Origin: Fructilactobacillus lindneri DSM 20690 = JCM 11027 | GTDB lineage: Bacteria; Bacillota; Bacilli; Lactobacillales; Lactobacillaceae | Direction of reading: 5' to 3' | NCBI RefSeq assembly: GCF_002907375.1 | Contig: NZ_MIYK01000001.1 | Coordinates: 372,001-436,000, forward strand | Length of the DNA: 64,000 bases | Shown: positions 46,711 to 55,057 of the stretch, piece by piece | How positions within the stretch are numbered: the first letter of the stretch is position 1 | Layout of the letters: every line of letters begins with the position of its first letter | Position numbers and translations under genes: made by a program | Notes under the pieces: generated by a model | Databases searched by the model: none | Told to the model about the DNA's origin: nothing | What the model saw: the letters and a program-made list of their open reading frames with translations, nothing else

Positions 46711-48933
46711 TTAATTTAAAGTTCGCTCGACAGTATCAACACCTGGTACCATCTTAATAGTATCAACAACCTGCTCTAATTGAGAAATATTCTTAACGTT
46801 TACTACCAATGAAACTGTTAATGCAATCCCATCATGTACTTTACCATCAATGGAAGTTAACTTAGCTGGACTATTATTAATCTTTTTAATAATATCATTC
46901 AAAATTCCATTTCGATCATCAGTTTCAATTTTTAACTTTGTTGGATAATCAATTTGATTATTTTGAATGTTTCTCCAATGAGAAGTAATCGTTCGATTAC
47001 CATCATCATTAGCAATATTATTACAGTTTACCCGATGAATTGTAATTCCTCGACCTTTAGTAATGTATCCAACAATATTATCTCCTGGAACTGGGAGACA
47101 ACAATGACCCATTCTTACTAAAACATTATCAATTCCTTCAATGACAACATTATTCGCTGGATGATTCCCATGATTTTTTAACTCTTCATTTTTAGTTGAA
47201 AAAGATTGATGCTGTTCCAGCAATTCTTTTTCTGCCTGCTTTTCTTCATCTTTTTGTTGTTCACTACGCAGATTACTAGTAAAACGATTTATTACCCCGT
47301 TAACATGAATATCACCAAAGCCCAAAGCCGCTAGTAAATCGTCTCTAGAACGATAATGCATTTCTTCTAAAACCCGATTCCAATTATCATTACTTAGAAT
47401 TTCATTAATTTCAAACCCGGTTTCTTCCAAATTATCATTTAATATTTCTGACCCAGCTTTAATGTTTTCAGCTCGATTTTCCTTTTTAAAAAAAAGCTTA
47501 ATCTTATGTTTAGCACTATTTGTATGTACCAAATCTAACCAATCTTTGCCAGGTCCCGTTGAATTAGAGGAAGTAATAATCTCAACAATATCACCATTTT
47601 TAATCTGATCATCAAGAGAAACCATTTTACCATTTACTCGTGCACCAGTAGTTTTATCACCAACTTGAGTATGAATGGCATATGCCATATCTAAAGGTCC
47701 AGCTCCTTTAGGCAATTCCATCACATCTCCACTAGGAGTAAAAGCATAAACATGATCTGAAAACAAATCTCCTTGAACACTATCCATGAATTCAGAAGCA
47801 TTATCAGTTTCTTCTTGAATTTCAATAATTCGCTTGAACCAATTTAATTGAACGTTATTTTGGTCACTCTTAACTTCTGCTGTTTCCCCTTTTTTATAAG
47901 CCCAGTGAGCAGCAACTCCATACTCAGCAATCTGATGCATTTCTTTAGTTCTAATTTGAATCTCAAGCGGTTTCCCTTCAGGACCAACAACTGTAGTATG
48001 CAATGATTGATACATGTTAGACTTAGGCATAGCAATATAATCTTTAAAACGTCCAGGCATTGGTTTCCATTCAGCATGAATAGCACCTAAAACTGCATAA
48101 CAATCTTTTACTGTATCTACGATAATCCGAATGGCTGACAAATCATAAATTTCAGCAAATTTTTTATGTTTATCAACCATTTTTTTATAAATTGAATAAA
48201 TATGTTTAGGACGACCATAAATATCAGCATTAATATCAAAATCCGTAATTGCGTTTTGAACTTCTTTAATTGCATTTGCAATATATGCTTCTCGCTGGTC
48301 TCTTTTGGACTTCATTGAATGAGCAATTTCATAGTAAGCATCCGGATTTAAATAGCGAAGCGACATATCTTGCAGTTCCCACTTAACTGATCCCATTCCA
48401 AGACGATCAGCAATTGGAGCATAAACATCGATTGTTTCACGAGCAAAACGTTTTTGACTTTTTGAATCCTTTTCATTTAAGGTATCCATATTGTCCATTC
48501 GGTCAGCGAGTTTAACAATCATAACTCTAATGTCCTGGCACATTACCAATAATAATTTACGATAATTTTCAGCTAATTGTTCTTTAGTTGACTTATACTT
48601 TATTTTGCTTATTTTAGTTACACCATCAACGATTAGAGCAACATCATCACCAAACAACTCTCGTACATCGCTTAACTCAACATTACTATCTTCAACAATG
48701 TCATGTAAAAATCCAGCTGTAACAGTAACTGGATCCATATTCAAGTCAGCTAAAATTCCAGCTACTTGAGTTGCATGCGTAATATATTTTTCTCCAGAAG
48801 CCCGTAAATTATCTCCATGAGCAGTCGCTGCAAATTCATAGGCTTTTTGAATTATATCAACTTGTTCAGGAGTCATATTTTCAGCTACTTTATTAAAAAT
48901 TTCTTCTGGCTGCCAACTTTTTAAACTAGCCAT
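46711..48933 (-). CDS. relA: Bifunctional (p)ppGpp synthetase/hydrolase RelA (Rsh)
   Basis: This stringent-response enzyme makes and breaks (p)ppGpp. It has 740 residues. The hydrolase HD domain contains TAGFLHDIVEDSNV and VKLADRMDNM (about residues 75-155). The synthetase domain has YDLSAIRIIVDTVKDCYAVLG and SNMYQSLHTTVVGP. The TGS domain follows with VYAFTPSGDVMELPKGAGPLDMAYAIHT, then a zinc-finger region (GHCCLPVPGD) and a C-terminal ACT domain. Both catalytic sites look intact. The ATG at 48933 follows GGAGGTGG. Confidence 0.97.
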   Translation of the reverse strand: MASLKSWQPEEIFNKVAENMTPEQVDIIQKAYEFAATAHGDNLRASGEKYITHATQVAGILADLNMDPVTVTAGFLHDIVEDSNVELSDVRELFGDDVALIVDGVTKISKIKYKSTKEQLAENYRKLLLVMCQDIRVMIVKLADRMDNMDTLNEKDSKSQKRFARETIDVYAPIADRLGMGSVKWELQDMSLRYLNPDAYYEIAHSMKSKRDQREAYIANAIKEVQNAITDFDINADIYGRPKHIYSIYKKMVDKHKKFAEIYDLSAIRIIVDTVKDCYAVLGAIHAEWKPMPGRFKDYIAMPKSNMYQSLHTTVVGPEGKPLEIQIRTKEMHQIAEYGVAAHWAYKKGETAEVKSDQNNVQLNWFKRIIEIQEETDNASEFMDSVQGDLFSDHVYAFTPSGDVMELPKGAGPLDMAYAIHTQVGDKTTGARVNGKMVSLDDQIKNGDIVEIITSSNSTGPGKDWLDLVHTNSAKHKIKLFFKKENRAENIKAGSEILNDNLEETGFEINEILSNDNWNRVLEEMHYRSRDDLLAALGFGDIHVNGVINRFTSNLRSEQQKDEEKQAEKELLEQHQSFSTKNEELKNHGNHPANNVVIEGIDNVLVRMGHCCLPVPGDNIVGYITKGRGITIHRVNCNNIANDDGNRTITSHWRNIQNNQIDYPTKLKIETDDRNGILNDIIKKINNSPAKLTSIDGKVHDGIALTVSLVVNVKNISQLEQVVDTIKMVPGVDTVERTLN

Positions 48934-49002
48934 TAATTCCACCTCCTTAACCACAAAATAATTTGATTGGTTCGTATATTAAATAAATTTATATATATTT
49001 TA

Positions 49003-49737
49003 TCATTTTAGTTCGGAAATTACAGAAACAGCGCTTAAAAAATACAATGGTGCTGTTTCAGTACGTAAAATTCGAGGTCCTAAGCCAACAAGTTGATACT
49101 GCCATTTTTCAAATTGTTGAATCTCATCTGGGGAAATCCCACCTTCTGGTCCAAAAAAAGCCAATAAACTTTGATGGGGCTTTAGTTTTGAAAGTACTTG
49201 AACTAATTTACTAGTTTCACCTTGTTTAGCAGATTCTTCGTATGCAACGATTCGCTGATCAGCTTTAATTTCTTTTAATTGATTAAGTCCATTTAAGTAT
49301 TCAATCTTAGGAACAACATTACGATGCGATTGTTCGGCTGCACTTTTAGCAATTTTTTGTAGTCGCTGAACCTTTTTAGCTGCTTTGCTATTCCATTTAG
49401 CAACTGACCAAGCAGTTGGAACAAAAATGATTCGTGTTACTCCTAATTCAGTAGCTTTTTGTACAATCAATTCTGCTTTACCGCTTTTGGGTAATCCACA
49501 TACAATGGTTACCTTAACTGGCATCTCAACATCCGTTTCGGACTCACTCAAAATTTTAACAGTTGCCTCATTTTCGTTAAATAATTCCCCAATGTATAAT
49601 TGATTATCACTTGAAACAAATTCGGCTTTAGATGCAACTGTAGCTCGCATAACTCGTATCCAATGCTTACTTATATCAGATGGCAAACTAACTTTTTGTC
49701 CCACTTTTAAAGGTTGATCCAAAAAATAATGCTGCAC
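49003..49737 (-). CDS. rsmE: 16S rRNA (uridine1498-N3)-methyltransferase
   Basis: RsmE methylates N3 of U1498 in 16S rRNA. It has about 244 residues: an N-terminal PUA-like domain (QHYFLDQPLKVGQKVSL, SKHWIRVMRA) and a SPOUT domain with the trefoil knot (KSGKAELIVQKATELGVTRIIFVPT, FFGPEGGISPDEI, and LGPRILRTETAPLYFLS near the end). The start is GTG at 49737, with AAAGGAG upstream; the open frame extends further but runs into prmA. It follows prmA by 1 base. Confidence 0.96.
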   Translation of the reverse strand: MQHYFLDQPLKVGQKVSLPSDISKHWIRVMRATVASKAEFVSSDNQLYIGELFNENEATVKILSESETDVEMPVKVTIVCGLPKSGKAELIVQKATELGVTRIIFVPTAWSVAKWNSKAAKKVQRLQKIAKSAAEQSHRNVVPKIEYLNGLNQLKEIKADQRIVAYEESAKQGETSKLVQVLSKLKPHQSLLAFFGPEGGISPDEIQQFEKWQYQLVGLGPRILRTETAPLYFLSAVSVISELK

Positions 49738-49738
49738 T

Positions 49739-50623
49739 TTAATTCTCTCCTTTGGTAGCAATAATCGAACGCCAATTATCAACAGACATCACTTGATTAA
49801 TTACAAATCCATGCTGGTTTAATTCATCAATCATGTCATCTAGCTTATCAAAATAAATTCCAGCAGTAATAAACTTACCACCTTTTTTTAAATGGTCTGC
49901 AGCTTGTGGGACAAGTGGCAACAATACTTCAGCTAACATATTAGCCACAATCACATCCGCTGTTCCAATAATTTCTTCTAACAAACTATTTATTCCTACT
50001 TGGATATTTTGCATCCCCATATTCAAAGCAATATTTTTCTTAGCAGATTCAACTGCATTTTTATCGTTATCCCAAGCAAAAATATCTCCAGCACCTAGTT
50101 TTCTAGAAGTAACGGCTAAAACACCTGAACCAGTTCCGACATCAAAAACAGTTTCATTGCCTCGTAAAATAGTTTCTAACGCTTGCATTGCCATTTTGGT
50201 AGTAGGATGAGTACCAGTCCCAAACGCCATTCCGGGATTCAATTTAATGATTATTTGGTTTGTTTCTTTATTTTCATAATCTTCCCAAGCGGGAACAATC
50301 GTCAAAAATCTAGTTACCCGTTCTGCATGATAATATTTTTCCCACGTAGTTGCCCATTTGGCATCACTCAGACTTCGTGCAGTGACCTTAGCGGGTGCTG
50401 GATTTAATCCATAAGCGGTTAAATTTACTACTTTAGCTCTAATCTTTAATAAAATAGATTTAATATCAGCATCATCAGGGAAATAGGAAATCACCGCAAC
50501 GTCTTCCAATTTATGATCATCAATTTGAACACCTTGAGCCCCTGCTTCCATCAATATATTTGAAACAGCAGGCACTGCTTCTTGTTTAGTCATTACTTTT
50601 ACTTCAATCAAATTTAAATTCAT
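49739..50623 (-). CDS. prmA: Ribosomal protein L11 methyltransferase
   Basis: PrmA methylates ribosomal protein L11 at several amino groups. It has about 294 residues: an N-terminal L11-binding domain (to about 100), then a Rossmann methyltransferase domain with GMAFGTGTHPTTKMA, motif I VFDVGTGSGVLAVTSRKLGA (about 173-192), and the VANMLAEVLLPL motif that replaces NPPY. I prefer the ATG at 50623 (MNLNLIEVKV); TGGAG is 12 bases away, which is long. An ATG at 50641 has no binding site at all. The prmA-rsmE-relA-dtd order is well conserved. Confidence 0.95.
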   Translation of the reverse strand: MNLNLIEVKVMTKQEAVPAVSNILMEAGAQGVQIDDHKLEDVAVISYFPDDADIKSILLKIRAKVVNLTAYGLNPAPAKVTARSLSDAKWATTWEKYYHAERVTRFLTIVPAWEDYENKETNQIIIKLNPGMAFGTGTHPTTKMAMQALETILRGNETVFDVGTGSGVLAVTSRKLGAGDIFAWDNDKNAVESAKKNIALNMGMQNIQVGINSLLEEIIGTADVIVANMLAEVLLPLVPQAADHLKKGGKFITAGIYFDKLDDMIDELNQHGFVINQVMSVDNWRSIIATKGEN

Positions 50624-50652
50624 ATCTATTTCAGACTCCATTAGTTTTATTT

Positions 50653-50682
50653 AAAAAAAATGCACCCTCTGAAGGATGCAAA
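50653..50682 (-). terminator. Terminator after the 102-residue gene
   Basis: TGCATCCT pairs with AGGGTGCA on the minus strand (one G-U pair), loop TCAG, followed by TTTTTTTT. It lies between the small gene and prmA. Confidence 0.85.
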
Positions 50683-50684
50683 AA

Positions 50685-50993
50685 TCACTTATCTAGACCC
50701 AAATCGTCGACTTTTTCTTCATGTGAAGATAAGTGAGACTCAAGATATTTCAATAAACCGTGTTCAGTTTTAAAAATCCGTGGGTGACGCTGTTTATGTA
50801 AAAGCAAATCAATCTCCTTGATTTTTTGTCTCCCAGTCCATCCATGTCCATAGCGAACAATAATTCGATTATTCAAATCATCTTTTCCGAATCGAAAAAT
50901 ATAAACACTATCTGGAGTCATAAGTGGTCTAATATAGCCCTTTTTATAATGATAACCGTTATCTCTTAAAAATTGTTTTGTAATAGCTAACAT
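50685..50993 (-). CDS. Conserved-looking hypothetical protein, 102 residues
   Basis: I do not recognise this family. The protein is soluble, basic in its first two thirds and acidic at the end (SSHEEKVDDLGLDK). It contains several Tyr and Arg residues (GYHYKKGYIRPLMTPDSVYIFRFGKDDLNNRIIVRYGHGW) that suggest a beta-rich N-terminal half and a helical C-terminal half. The gene is convincing: GGAGG lies 8 bases before the ATG, a good promoter is at 51052-51080, and a terminator follows. Its place just upstream of prmA hints at co-expression with the ribosomal methyltransferases. Confidence 0.75.
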   Translation of the reverse strand: MLAITKQFLRDNGYHYKKGYIRPLMTPDSVYIFRFGKDDLNNRIIVRYGHGWTGRQKIKEIDLLLHKQRHPRIFKTEHGLLKYLESHLSSHEEKVDDLGLDK

Positions 50994-51051
50994 GTTATCC
51001 GCCTCCGTTCCTTTTTAATTCGTTTTCTTCCATATAATAATCTCTACTATA

Positions 51052-51080
51052 ATCATAAGGGAGAAACGCCAAAATGGCAA
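51052..51080 (-). promoter_or_regulatory. Promoter of the 102-residue gene and prmA operon
   Basis: TTGCCA, 17-base spacer, TATGAT on the minus strand. The -35 overlaps a small inverted repeat, GCCA-TTT-TGGC. Confidence 0.65.
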
Positions 51081-51111
51081 GAGTTAATTCGGGTTTGACT
51101 GTTTGGTTAAC

Positions 51112-51140
51112 AAAAGGCAGACGTAACTACGTCTGCCTTT
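51112..51140 (-). terminator. Terminator after the VOC gene
   Basis: AAAGGCAGACGTA and TACGTCTGCCTTT are fully complementary over 13 bases; the minus strand continues TTTTGTT. It lies 16 bases past the stop of the VOC gene. It shares GGCAGACGTAA with the hairpin at 52012-52051. Confidence 0.85.
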
Positions 51141-51156
51141 GCTTGTAAAATACATT

Positions 51157-51546
51157 TTATTTTACAATTTCACAGAATTCAATCTTTTCATGGTTAGGAC
51201 CATAAATATTAAAGAAACGAATTCCCTTTTCCCAAAATGGTCGAGTTTGAATTTCGTTATCAATAACATTCAATCCCATTGATTTAGCTTCTTTCAAAGC
51301 AGCATCTGCATCAGTTGTATTTAATGAAATATGATTGATAGCACCATCTTTATCAGCAATCTTATCGCCTTCCCAGGTTTCAATCATCAAGTTACCATAT
51401 TTCATAAACGCACAACGATTACCTTCATACAAAAATTGACCTGCTTTTTCAAAACCTAATTTTTCGTAAAATGCAATTGTTTCATCTAAATTTCCTGCTG
51501 GAATTCCAACGTGTTGAATTCCAGTAAAGTAATTATCCAAAGCCAT
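51157..51546 (-). CDS. VOC-superfamily protein (glyoxalase-like)
   Basis: This 129-residue protein has two paired beta-alpha-beta-beta-beta units, the VOC fold. Likely metal ligands are H12 in GIQHVGIP, E56 in LMIETWEG, H72 in INHISLN and a Glu near the end (KIEFCEIV). It resembles small lactoylglutathione-lyase-like proteins, but lactobacilli usually have little glutathione, so the substrate is open. The ATG has AGGAG nearby. It is a single gene with its own terminator, next to divergent plus-strand genes. Confidence 0.85.
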   Translation of the reverse strand: MALDNYFTGIQHVGIPAGNLDETIAFYEKLGFEKAGQFLYEGNRCAFMKYGNLMIETWEGDKIADKDGAINHISLNTTDADAALKEAKSMGLNVIDNEIQTRPFWEKGIRFFNIYGPNHEKIEFCEIVK

Positions 51547-51656
51547 TTTAATATCTCCTAATTATCTTTTATTTTTCACTCATGTGAATTTTGTAACAAC
51601 TCAATTATAAAGCATTTTTTTAAATTAATAAAGAATAATTATTTAGTTTCTTATAA

Positions 51657-51685
51657 TTACAACTATTAAAACAGAAGCGTATAAT
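51657..51685 (+). promoter_or_regulatory. Strong promoter of the 89-residue gene
   Basis: TTACAA, 17-base spacer, perfect TATAAT. The start codon is 28 bases downstream of the -10, with GGGAGG between. Confidence 0.75.
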
Positions 51686-51713
51686 GTAATTATAAAAAGG
51701 GAGGATTTTATTT

Positions 51714-51983
51714 ATGTTGGTTAATGTCCCATTTGAAATTGATGCTGATGGAATTCATGATTTGAAAAAGATTAAAGTTACACTACCTTCTGGAGAAATA
51801 GCTGAACTTGGAGCTGCAACTCTTGATGATATTAATCGTGATCATGAACACTTACTTACAATCATTAAAGACGAGAATCATGAACTTGGATCAGTTGGTG
51901 AAAGTATTTCTTTTGATAATTTTGGCGAAAAAAACTCATTTCCTGATAATAAAGAAGTTGTTTTTATGGCAATTCCAAAATAA
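51714..51983 (+). CDS. Hypothetical protein, 89 residues, acidic
   Basis: I cannot assign this protein to a family. It is soluble and acidic, with short beta-like stretches (LVNVPFEID, KIKVTLPSGEIAEL, EVVFMAIP) and a middle segment rich in His, Asp and Glu (DDINRDHEHLLTIIKDENHELG). There is no signal peptide, membrane segment or Cys. It has a strong promoter, GGGAGG 9 bases before the ATG, and a very strong terminator 29 bases after the stop, all pointing to a real, separately expressed gene. Neighbours are a VOC protein and a polyol dehydrogenase. Confidence 0.75.
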   Translation: MLVNVPFEIDADGIHDLKKIKVTLPSGEIAELGAATLDDINRDHEHLLTIIKDENHELGSVGESISFDNFGEKNSFPDNKEVVFMAIPK

Positions 51984-52011
51984 TTAAAGTAGTTTCTACT
52001 ATTTTTAAATC

Positions 52012-52051
52012 AAAAAAAGAGAACTTACGGCAGACGTAAGTTCTCTTTTTT
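52012..52051. terminator. Two-way terminator between the 89-residue gene and the dehydrogenase
   Basis: AAAAAAGAGAACTTACG and CGTAAGTTCTCTTTTTT form a perfect 17-base stem with a 5-base loop. T-runs on both strands let it end both convergent transcripts. Confidence 0.93.
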
Positions 52052-52068
52052 AATAATATAATTATTAA

Positions 52069-53178
52069 TTAATTGTTTTTTCTTAGTTGTTCATTAGGGT
52101 AAATAATAGTTTTTAATGAATGTTGTTTATTAGTTCTAGTATTCTCAAGTGCTGATTTTGTTTCAGCCAAACTATAAAAATTCGTTAACAACATTTCAGC
52201 TTTTTCAAGATTCTCAGTTAAAATTTCAATACTAATGGGATAATCATTTGCATAACGGAAAACTCCAAAAATTTGAATTTCGTGACCCTGAATAAATGGC
52301 ATATTTAAAGGAATTTCATCCTGTGCTGGCATTCCAACATAAGCGATCTTTCCACCTCGACTTAGAGTTAACAATGCATCTTGTTCTGCATGTACATTAC
52401 CAGAGGCTTCAATAACTGTATTAACACCTTCACCATTTGTTAAATCATTGGTTGTAGTTTTAACATCTTGTTCAGTAACATCAATAACAGTATCTGCTCC
52501 CATTTTCTTAGCACATGCTAATCTTTCCGGCTCAGCATCACTGGCAATGATTTTACTAGCACCAAAAGCTTTTGCTGCCATAATAGCTAACAACCCAACT
52601 GGACCAGCACCGGAAACAAAAACCGACTTTCCTGGCTGAATGCTTAACATTTGTGCTGCGTGAACTCCAACTGAAAGTGGTTCAGAAAGTGATCCTACCT
52701 CATAAGACATCTCATTAGGAATTTTGTAAGTAAATTCATCCGGATAGATAATTAATTGTGAAAGATCACCATCAACTGGCGGTGTAGCCATGAATTTCAT
52801 TTGAGGACATAAATTGTATTTCCCTGCTAAACAATATTTACATTTACCACAGGGAATTCCTGGCTCCATAACTACTTTGTCACCATGTTTAAATTTAGTA
52901 ACCTCATCCCCTACAGCTACAACAATTCCAGAACTTTCATGCCCTGAAATCAATGGTTTCTTTACTACAAAATCTCCAATTCTTCCATGATCATAATAAT
53001 GTACGTCAGAGCCACAAATTCCAACTGCCATTACTTTAATCAGTAAATCATGAGATCCCATCTTACCTAGCTTTGTATCTTTTAATTGAATATCAAAAGT
53101 TTTATTTAAAACTGCACTTTTGGTAGTTTCAGGATAATTATTCTTAGTAAAATCTGGCAATTCAACATTCTTTTCCAT
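52069..53178 (-). CDS. Zinc-dependent alcohol dehydrogenase, sorbitol/xylitol dehydrogenase type
   Basis: This 369-residue medium-chain dehydrogenase oxidises a polyol to a ketose with NAD(P), or the reverse. The catalytic zinc site has C54 (VGICGSDVHYYDHG) and GHESSG; the structural zinc site has four Cys in PCGKCKYCLAGKYNLC. The Rossmann motif is VSGAGPVGLLAIMAAK (about 189-204), with an acidic residue (ASDAEPERL) at the end of the second strand that favours NAD. The MKFMATPPVDG segment is typical of sorbitol and xylitol dehydrogenases. The exact sugar is not known. No PTS or kinase gene is adjacent. Confidence 0.88.
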   Translation of the reverse strand: MEKNVELPDFTKNNYPETTKSAVLNKTFDIQLKDTKLGKMGSHDLLIKVMAVGICGSDVHYYDHGRIGDFVVKKPLISGHESSGIVVAVGDEVTKFKHGDKVVMEPGIPCGKCKYCLAGKYNLCPQMKFMATPPVDGDLSQLIIYPDEFTYKIPNEMSYEVGSLSEPLSVGVHAAQMLSIQPGKSVFVSGAGPVGLLAIMAAKAFGASKIIASDAEPERLACAKKMGADTVIDVTEQDVKTTTNDLTNGEGVNTVIEASGNVHAEQDALLTLSRGGKIAYVGMPAQDEIPLNMPFIQGHEIQIFGVFRYANDYPISIEILTENLEKAEMLLTNFYSLAETKSALENTRTNKQHSLKTIIYPNEQLRKNN

Positions 53179-53325
53179 AATAATATTCCTTTCATAATCT
53201 ACAAAACCTGCAATTTACGACTATAGCCTAACACTTTCCTTCTATAAACCATAGAATAAATTACTAATTAATACTCATTAAAAATAAGCTTTGATTAATG
53301 ATTACATTATATTTAATAATCCTTT

Positions 53326-53343
53326 TTTATATTTTCATATAAA
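53326..53343. repeat. Inverted repeat upstream of the permease gene
   Basis: TTTATAT and ATATAAA separated by TTTC. It lies 58 bases before the permease start in the spacer between divergent genes; it could be an operator, though the arms are pure AT. Confidence 0.35.
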
Positions 53344-53400
53344 GCGAAGCGTACAATAGATATGGTGGTAAATATAATTTTATAAAAAGGGTCGTGTGAA

Positions 53401-54879
53401 ATGAAAAATCAAAAATTGTCACTTACGTCATTGATTTTAATGATTTTTACTTCAGTATTTGGATTTGCTAATATACCCATTGCATATTATTTAATGGGAT
53501 ATGCTTCGATAATTTGGTATGTTTTGGCTGCCATCTGTTTCTTTTTACCTTATGCTTTTATGCTAGCTGAATTTGGGGCTGCTTTTTCAAATTCTAAAGG
53601 TGGAATCTATACTTGGATGAGTAACTCAGTTAATTCTAAGTTTGCCTTTATAGGTATTTTTATGTGGTATGCATCTTATATCGTTTGGATGATAAAAACC
53701 AGTTCTGCAATTTGGGTTCCTTTATCAAGTGCAATCTTTGGCTATGATACTACCTTCCAATGGCATCTTTGGGGTTTATCCAGTGTTGAAATCATTGGAT
53801 TACTAGCATCATTTTTAATGATTATGATTACATTTTTAGCGTCTCGGGGAATTGATAAAATCAAAAAGATTTCATCTATTGGTGGGATTGCTGCTATGTC
53901 AATTAACGTAGTTTTAATTTGTGGAGGGGTAGTAATTTTATTATTAAATGGACATCCCCTTCAGCCTTTTCATTTAAGTTCTATTATCAATTCTCCAAAT
54001 TATAATTACAAATCAATTATAAATATTTTAAGTTTTGTAGTATATGCTATTTTTGCCTTTGGAGGATTAGAAGCAATTGCGGGGTTAGTTAATCAAACCC
54101 AAAATCCTAAGAAAACTTTTCCGCGCGGAATTGTAATTGCGGCTTTAACGATTGCGATTGGGTATGCATTAGGAATTTTTATGATGGGTTCTTTTACTAA
54201 TTGGAATCAAATTCTTGGATCAAATAATAAAGTTAATTTAGTTAATGTTCCATATATAGTAATGAATAACTTTGGATATCAGTTAGGCATAGCCTCGCAT
54301 CTTTCGCATCATATTTCAATTCAAATTGGAATCTGGATTAGTCGTTATGTTGGTTTATCGATGTTTTTAGCTCTTAGTGGAGCATTTATCACCTTAATAA
54401 TTTCACCGGTTACACAATTAGTCGAAGGCACTCCAAAAGCAATTTGGACTAAATCATTTACTAAAAATAATAAATTTAACATTCCTGTCAATGCTTTGAT
54501 AGTTCAATGTATTTTAGTAGTCAGCTTGATTCTATTAATTTCTTTTGGTGGAAAGAGTTCACGAGCATTTTTTAATATTTTAGTAGCAATGACTAACGTT
54601 GCCATGACCATTCCCTATTTATTTATAACATACTCATTTTTAGGTTTTAAAAAGAATCATTCAACCAAGAAACCATTTGTTTTTTATAAATATGCTTGGG
54701 AAACTAAACTTTCTGTTGCAATCGTTCTTCTAACAGTTGGTTTGGCAATTGTCTTTACTATCGTCGCTCCTGCTATTGACGGAGACTATTTAAATAGTTT
54801 TTGGATGATTATTGGTCCGATTATTTTTGGAGCAATTGGTTATTTAATTTTCAATCGTTATGAAAAGCTAAGTAAATAA
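53401..54879 (+). CDS. yjeM: YjeM-like amino acid permease (APC superfamily)
   Basis: This 492-residue membrane transporter has about twelve hydrophobic segments. The opening LTSLILMIFTSVFGFANIPIAYYLMGYASI and the block GGIYTWMSNSVNSKFAFIGIFMWYASYIVWM closely follow E. coli YjeM and the glutamate/GABA antiporter branch of the APC superfamily. FGGLEAIAGLVNQTQNPKKTFPRGIVIA is the usual central motif. The substrate is not known. A purine-rich AAAAAGGG precedes the ATG by 9 bases. It is divergent from the dehydrogenase and has its own terminator. Confidence 0.88.
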   Translation: MKNQKLSLTSLILMIFTSVFGFANIPIAYYLMGYASIIWYVLAAICFFLPYAFMLAEFGAAFSNSKGGIYTWMSNSVNSKFAFIGIFMWYASYIVWMIKTSSAIWVPLSSAIFGYDTTFQWHLWGLSSVEIIGLLASFLMIMITFLASRGIDKIKKISSIGGIAAMSINVVLICGGVVILLLNGHPLQPFHLSSIINSPNYNYKSIINILSFVVYAIFAFGGLEAIAGLVNQTQNPKKTFPRGIVIAALTIAIGYALGIFMMGSFTNWNQILGSNNKVNLVNVPYIVMNNFGYQLGIASHLSHHISIQIGIWISRYVGLSMFLALSGAFITLIISPVTQLVEGTPKAIWTKSFTKNNKFNIPVNALIVQCILVVSLILLISFGGKSSRAFFNILVAMTNVAMTIPYLFITYSFLGFKKNHSTKKPFVFYKYAWETKLSVAIVLLTVGLAIVFTIVAPAIDGDYLNSFWMIIGPIIFGAIGYLIFNRYEKLSK

Positions 54880-54900
54880 TTAATCTTTAAAAACAACCCA

Positions 54901-54937
54901 AAAAAGAGGACTTACATATCGTAAGTCCTCTTTTCTA
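54901..54937 (+). terminator. Terminator after the permease gene
   Basis: AAAAGAGGACTTAC and GTAAGTCCTCTTTT form a perfect 14-base stem with loop ATATC, followed by CTATTT. It is close in sequence to the hairpin at 52012-52051 (both carry GACTTAC- or AACTTAC-type arms). Confidence 0.9.
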
Positions 54938-55057
54938 TTTCATAAATAATTGTGCATCATAATTAATTTTTTATATTATTTATTTTCTTTTAATAAACTT
55001 TTCCATCACCATTACGATGAGGAAAGTATACGATATGTTTATACATAAATTTGGCAA

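Noticed and set aside
54990-55030. Hairpin TTTCC...GGAAA past lepA as a terminator
   Set aside because: The stem is interrupted and no proper T-run follows; it is too weak to call.
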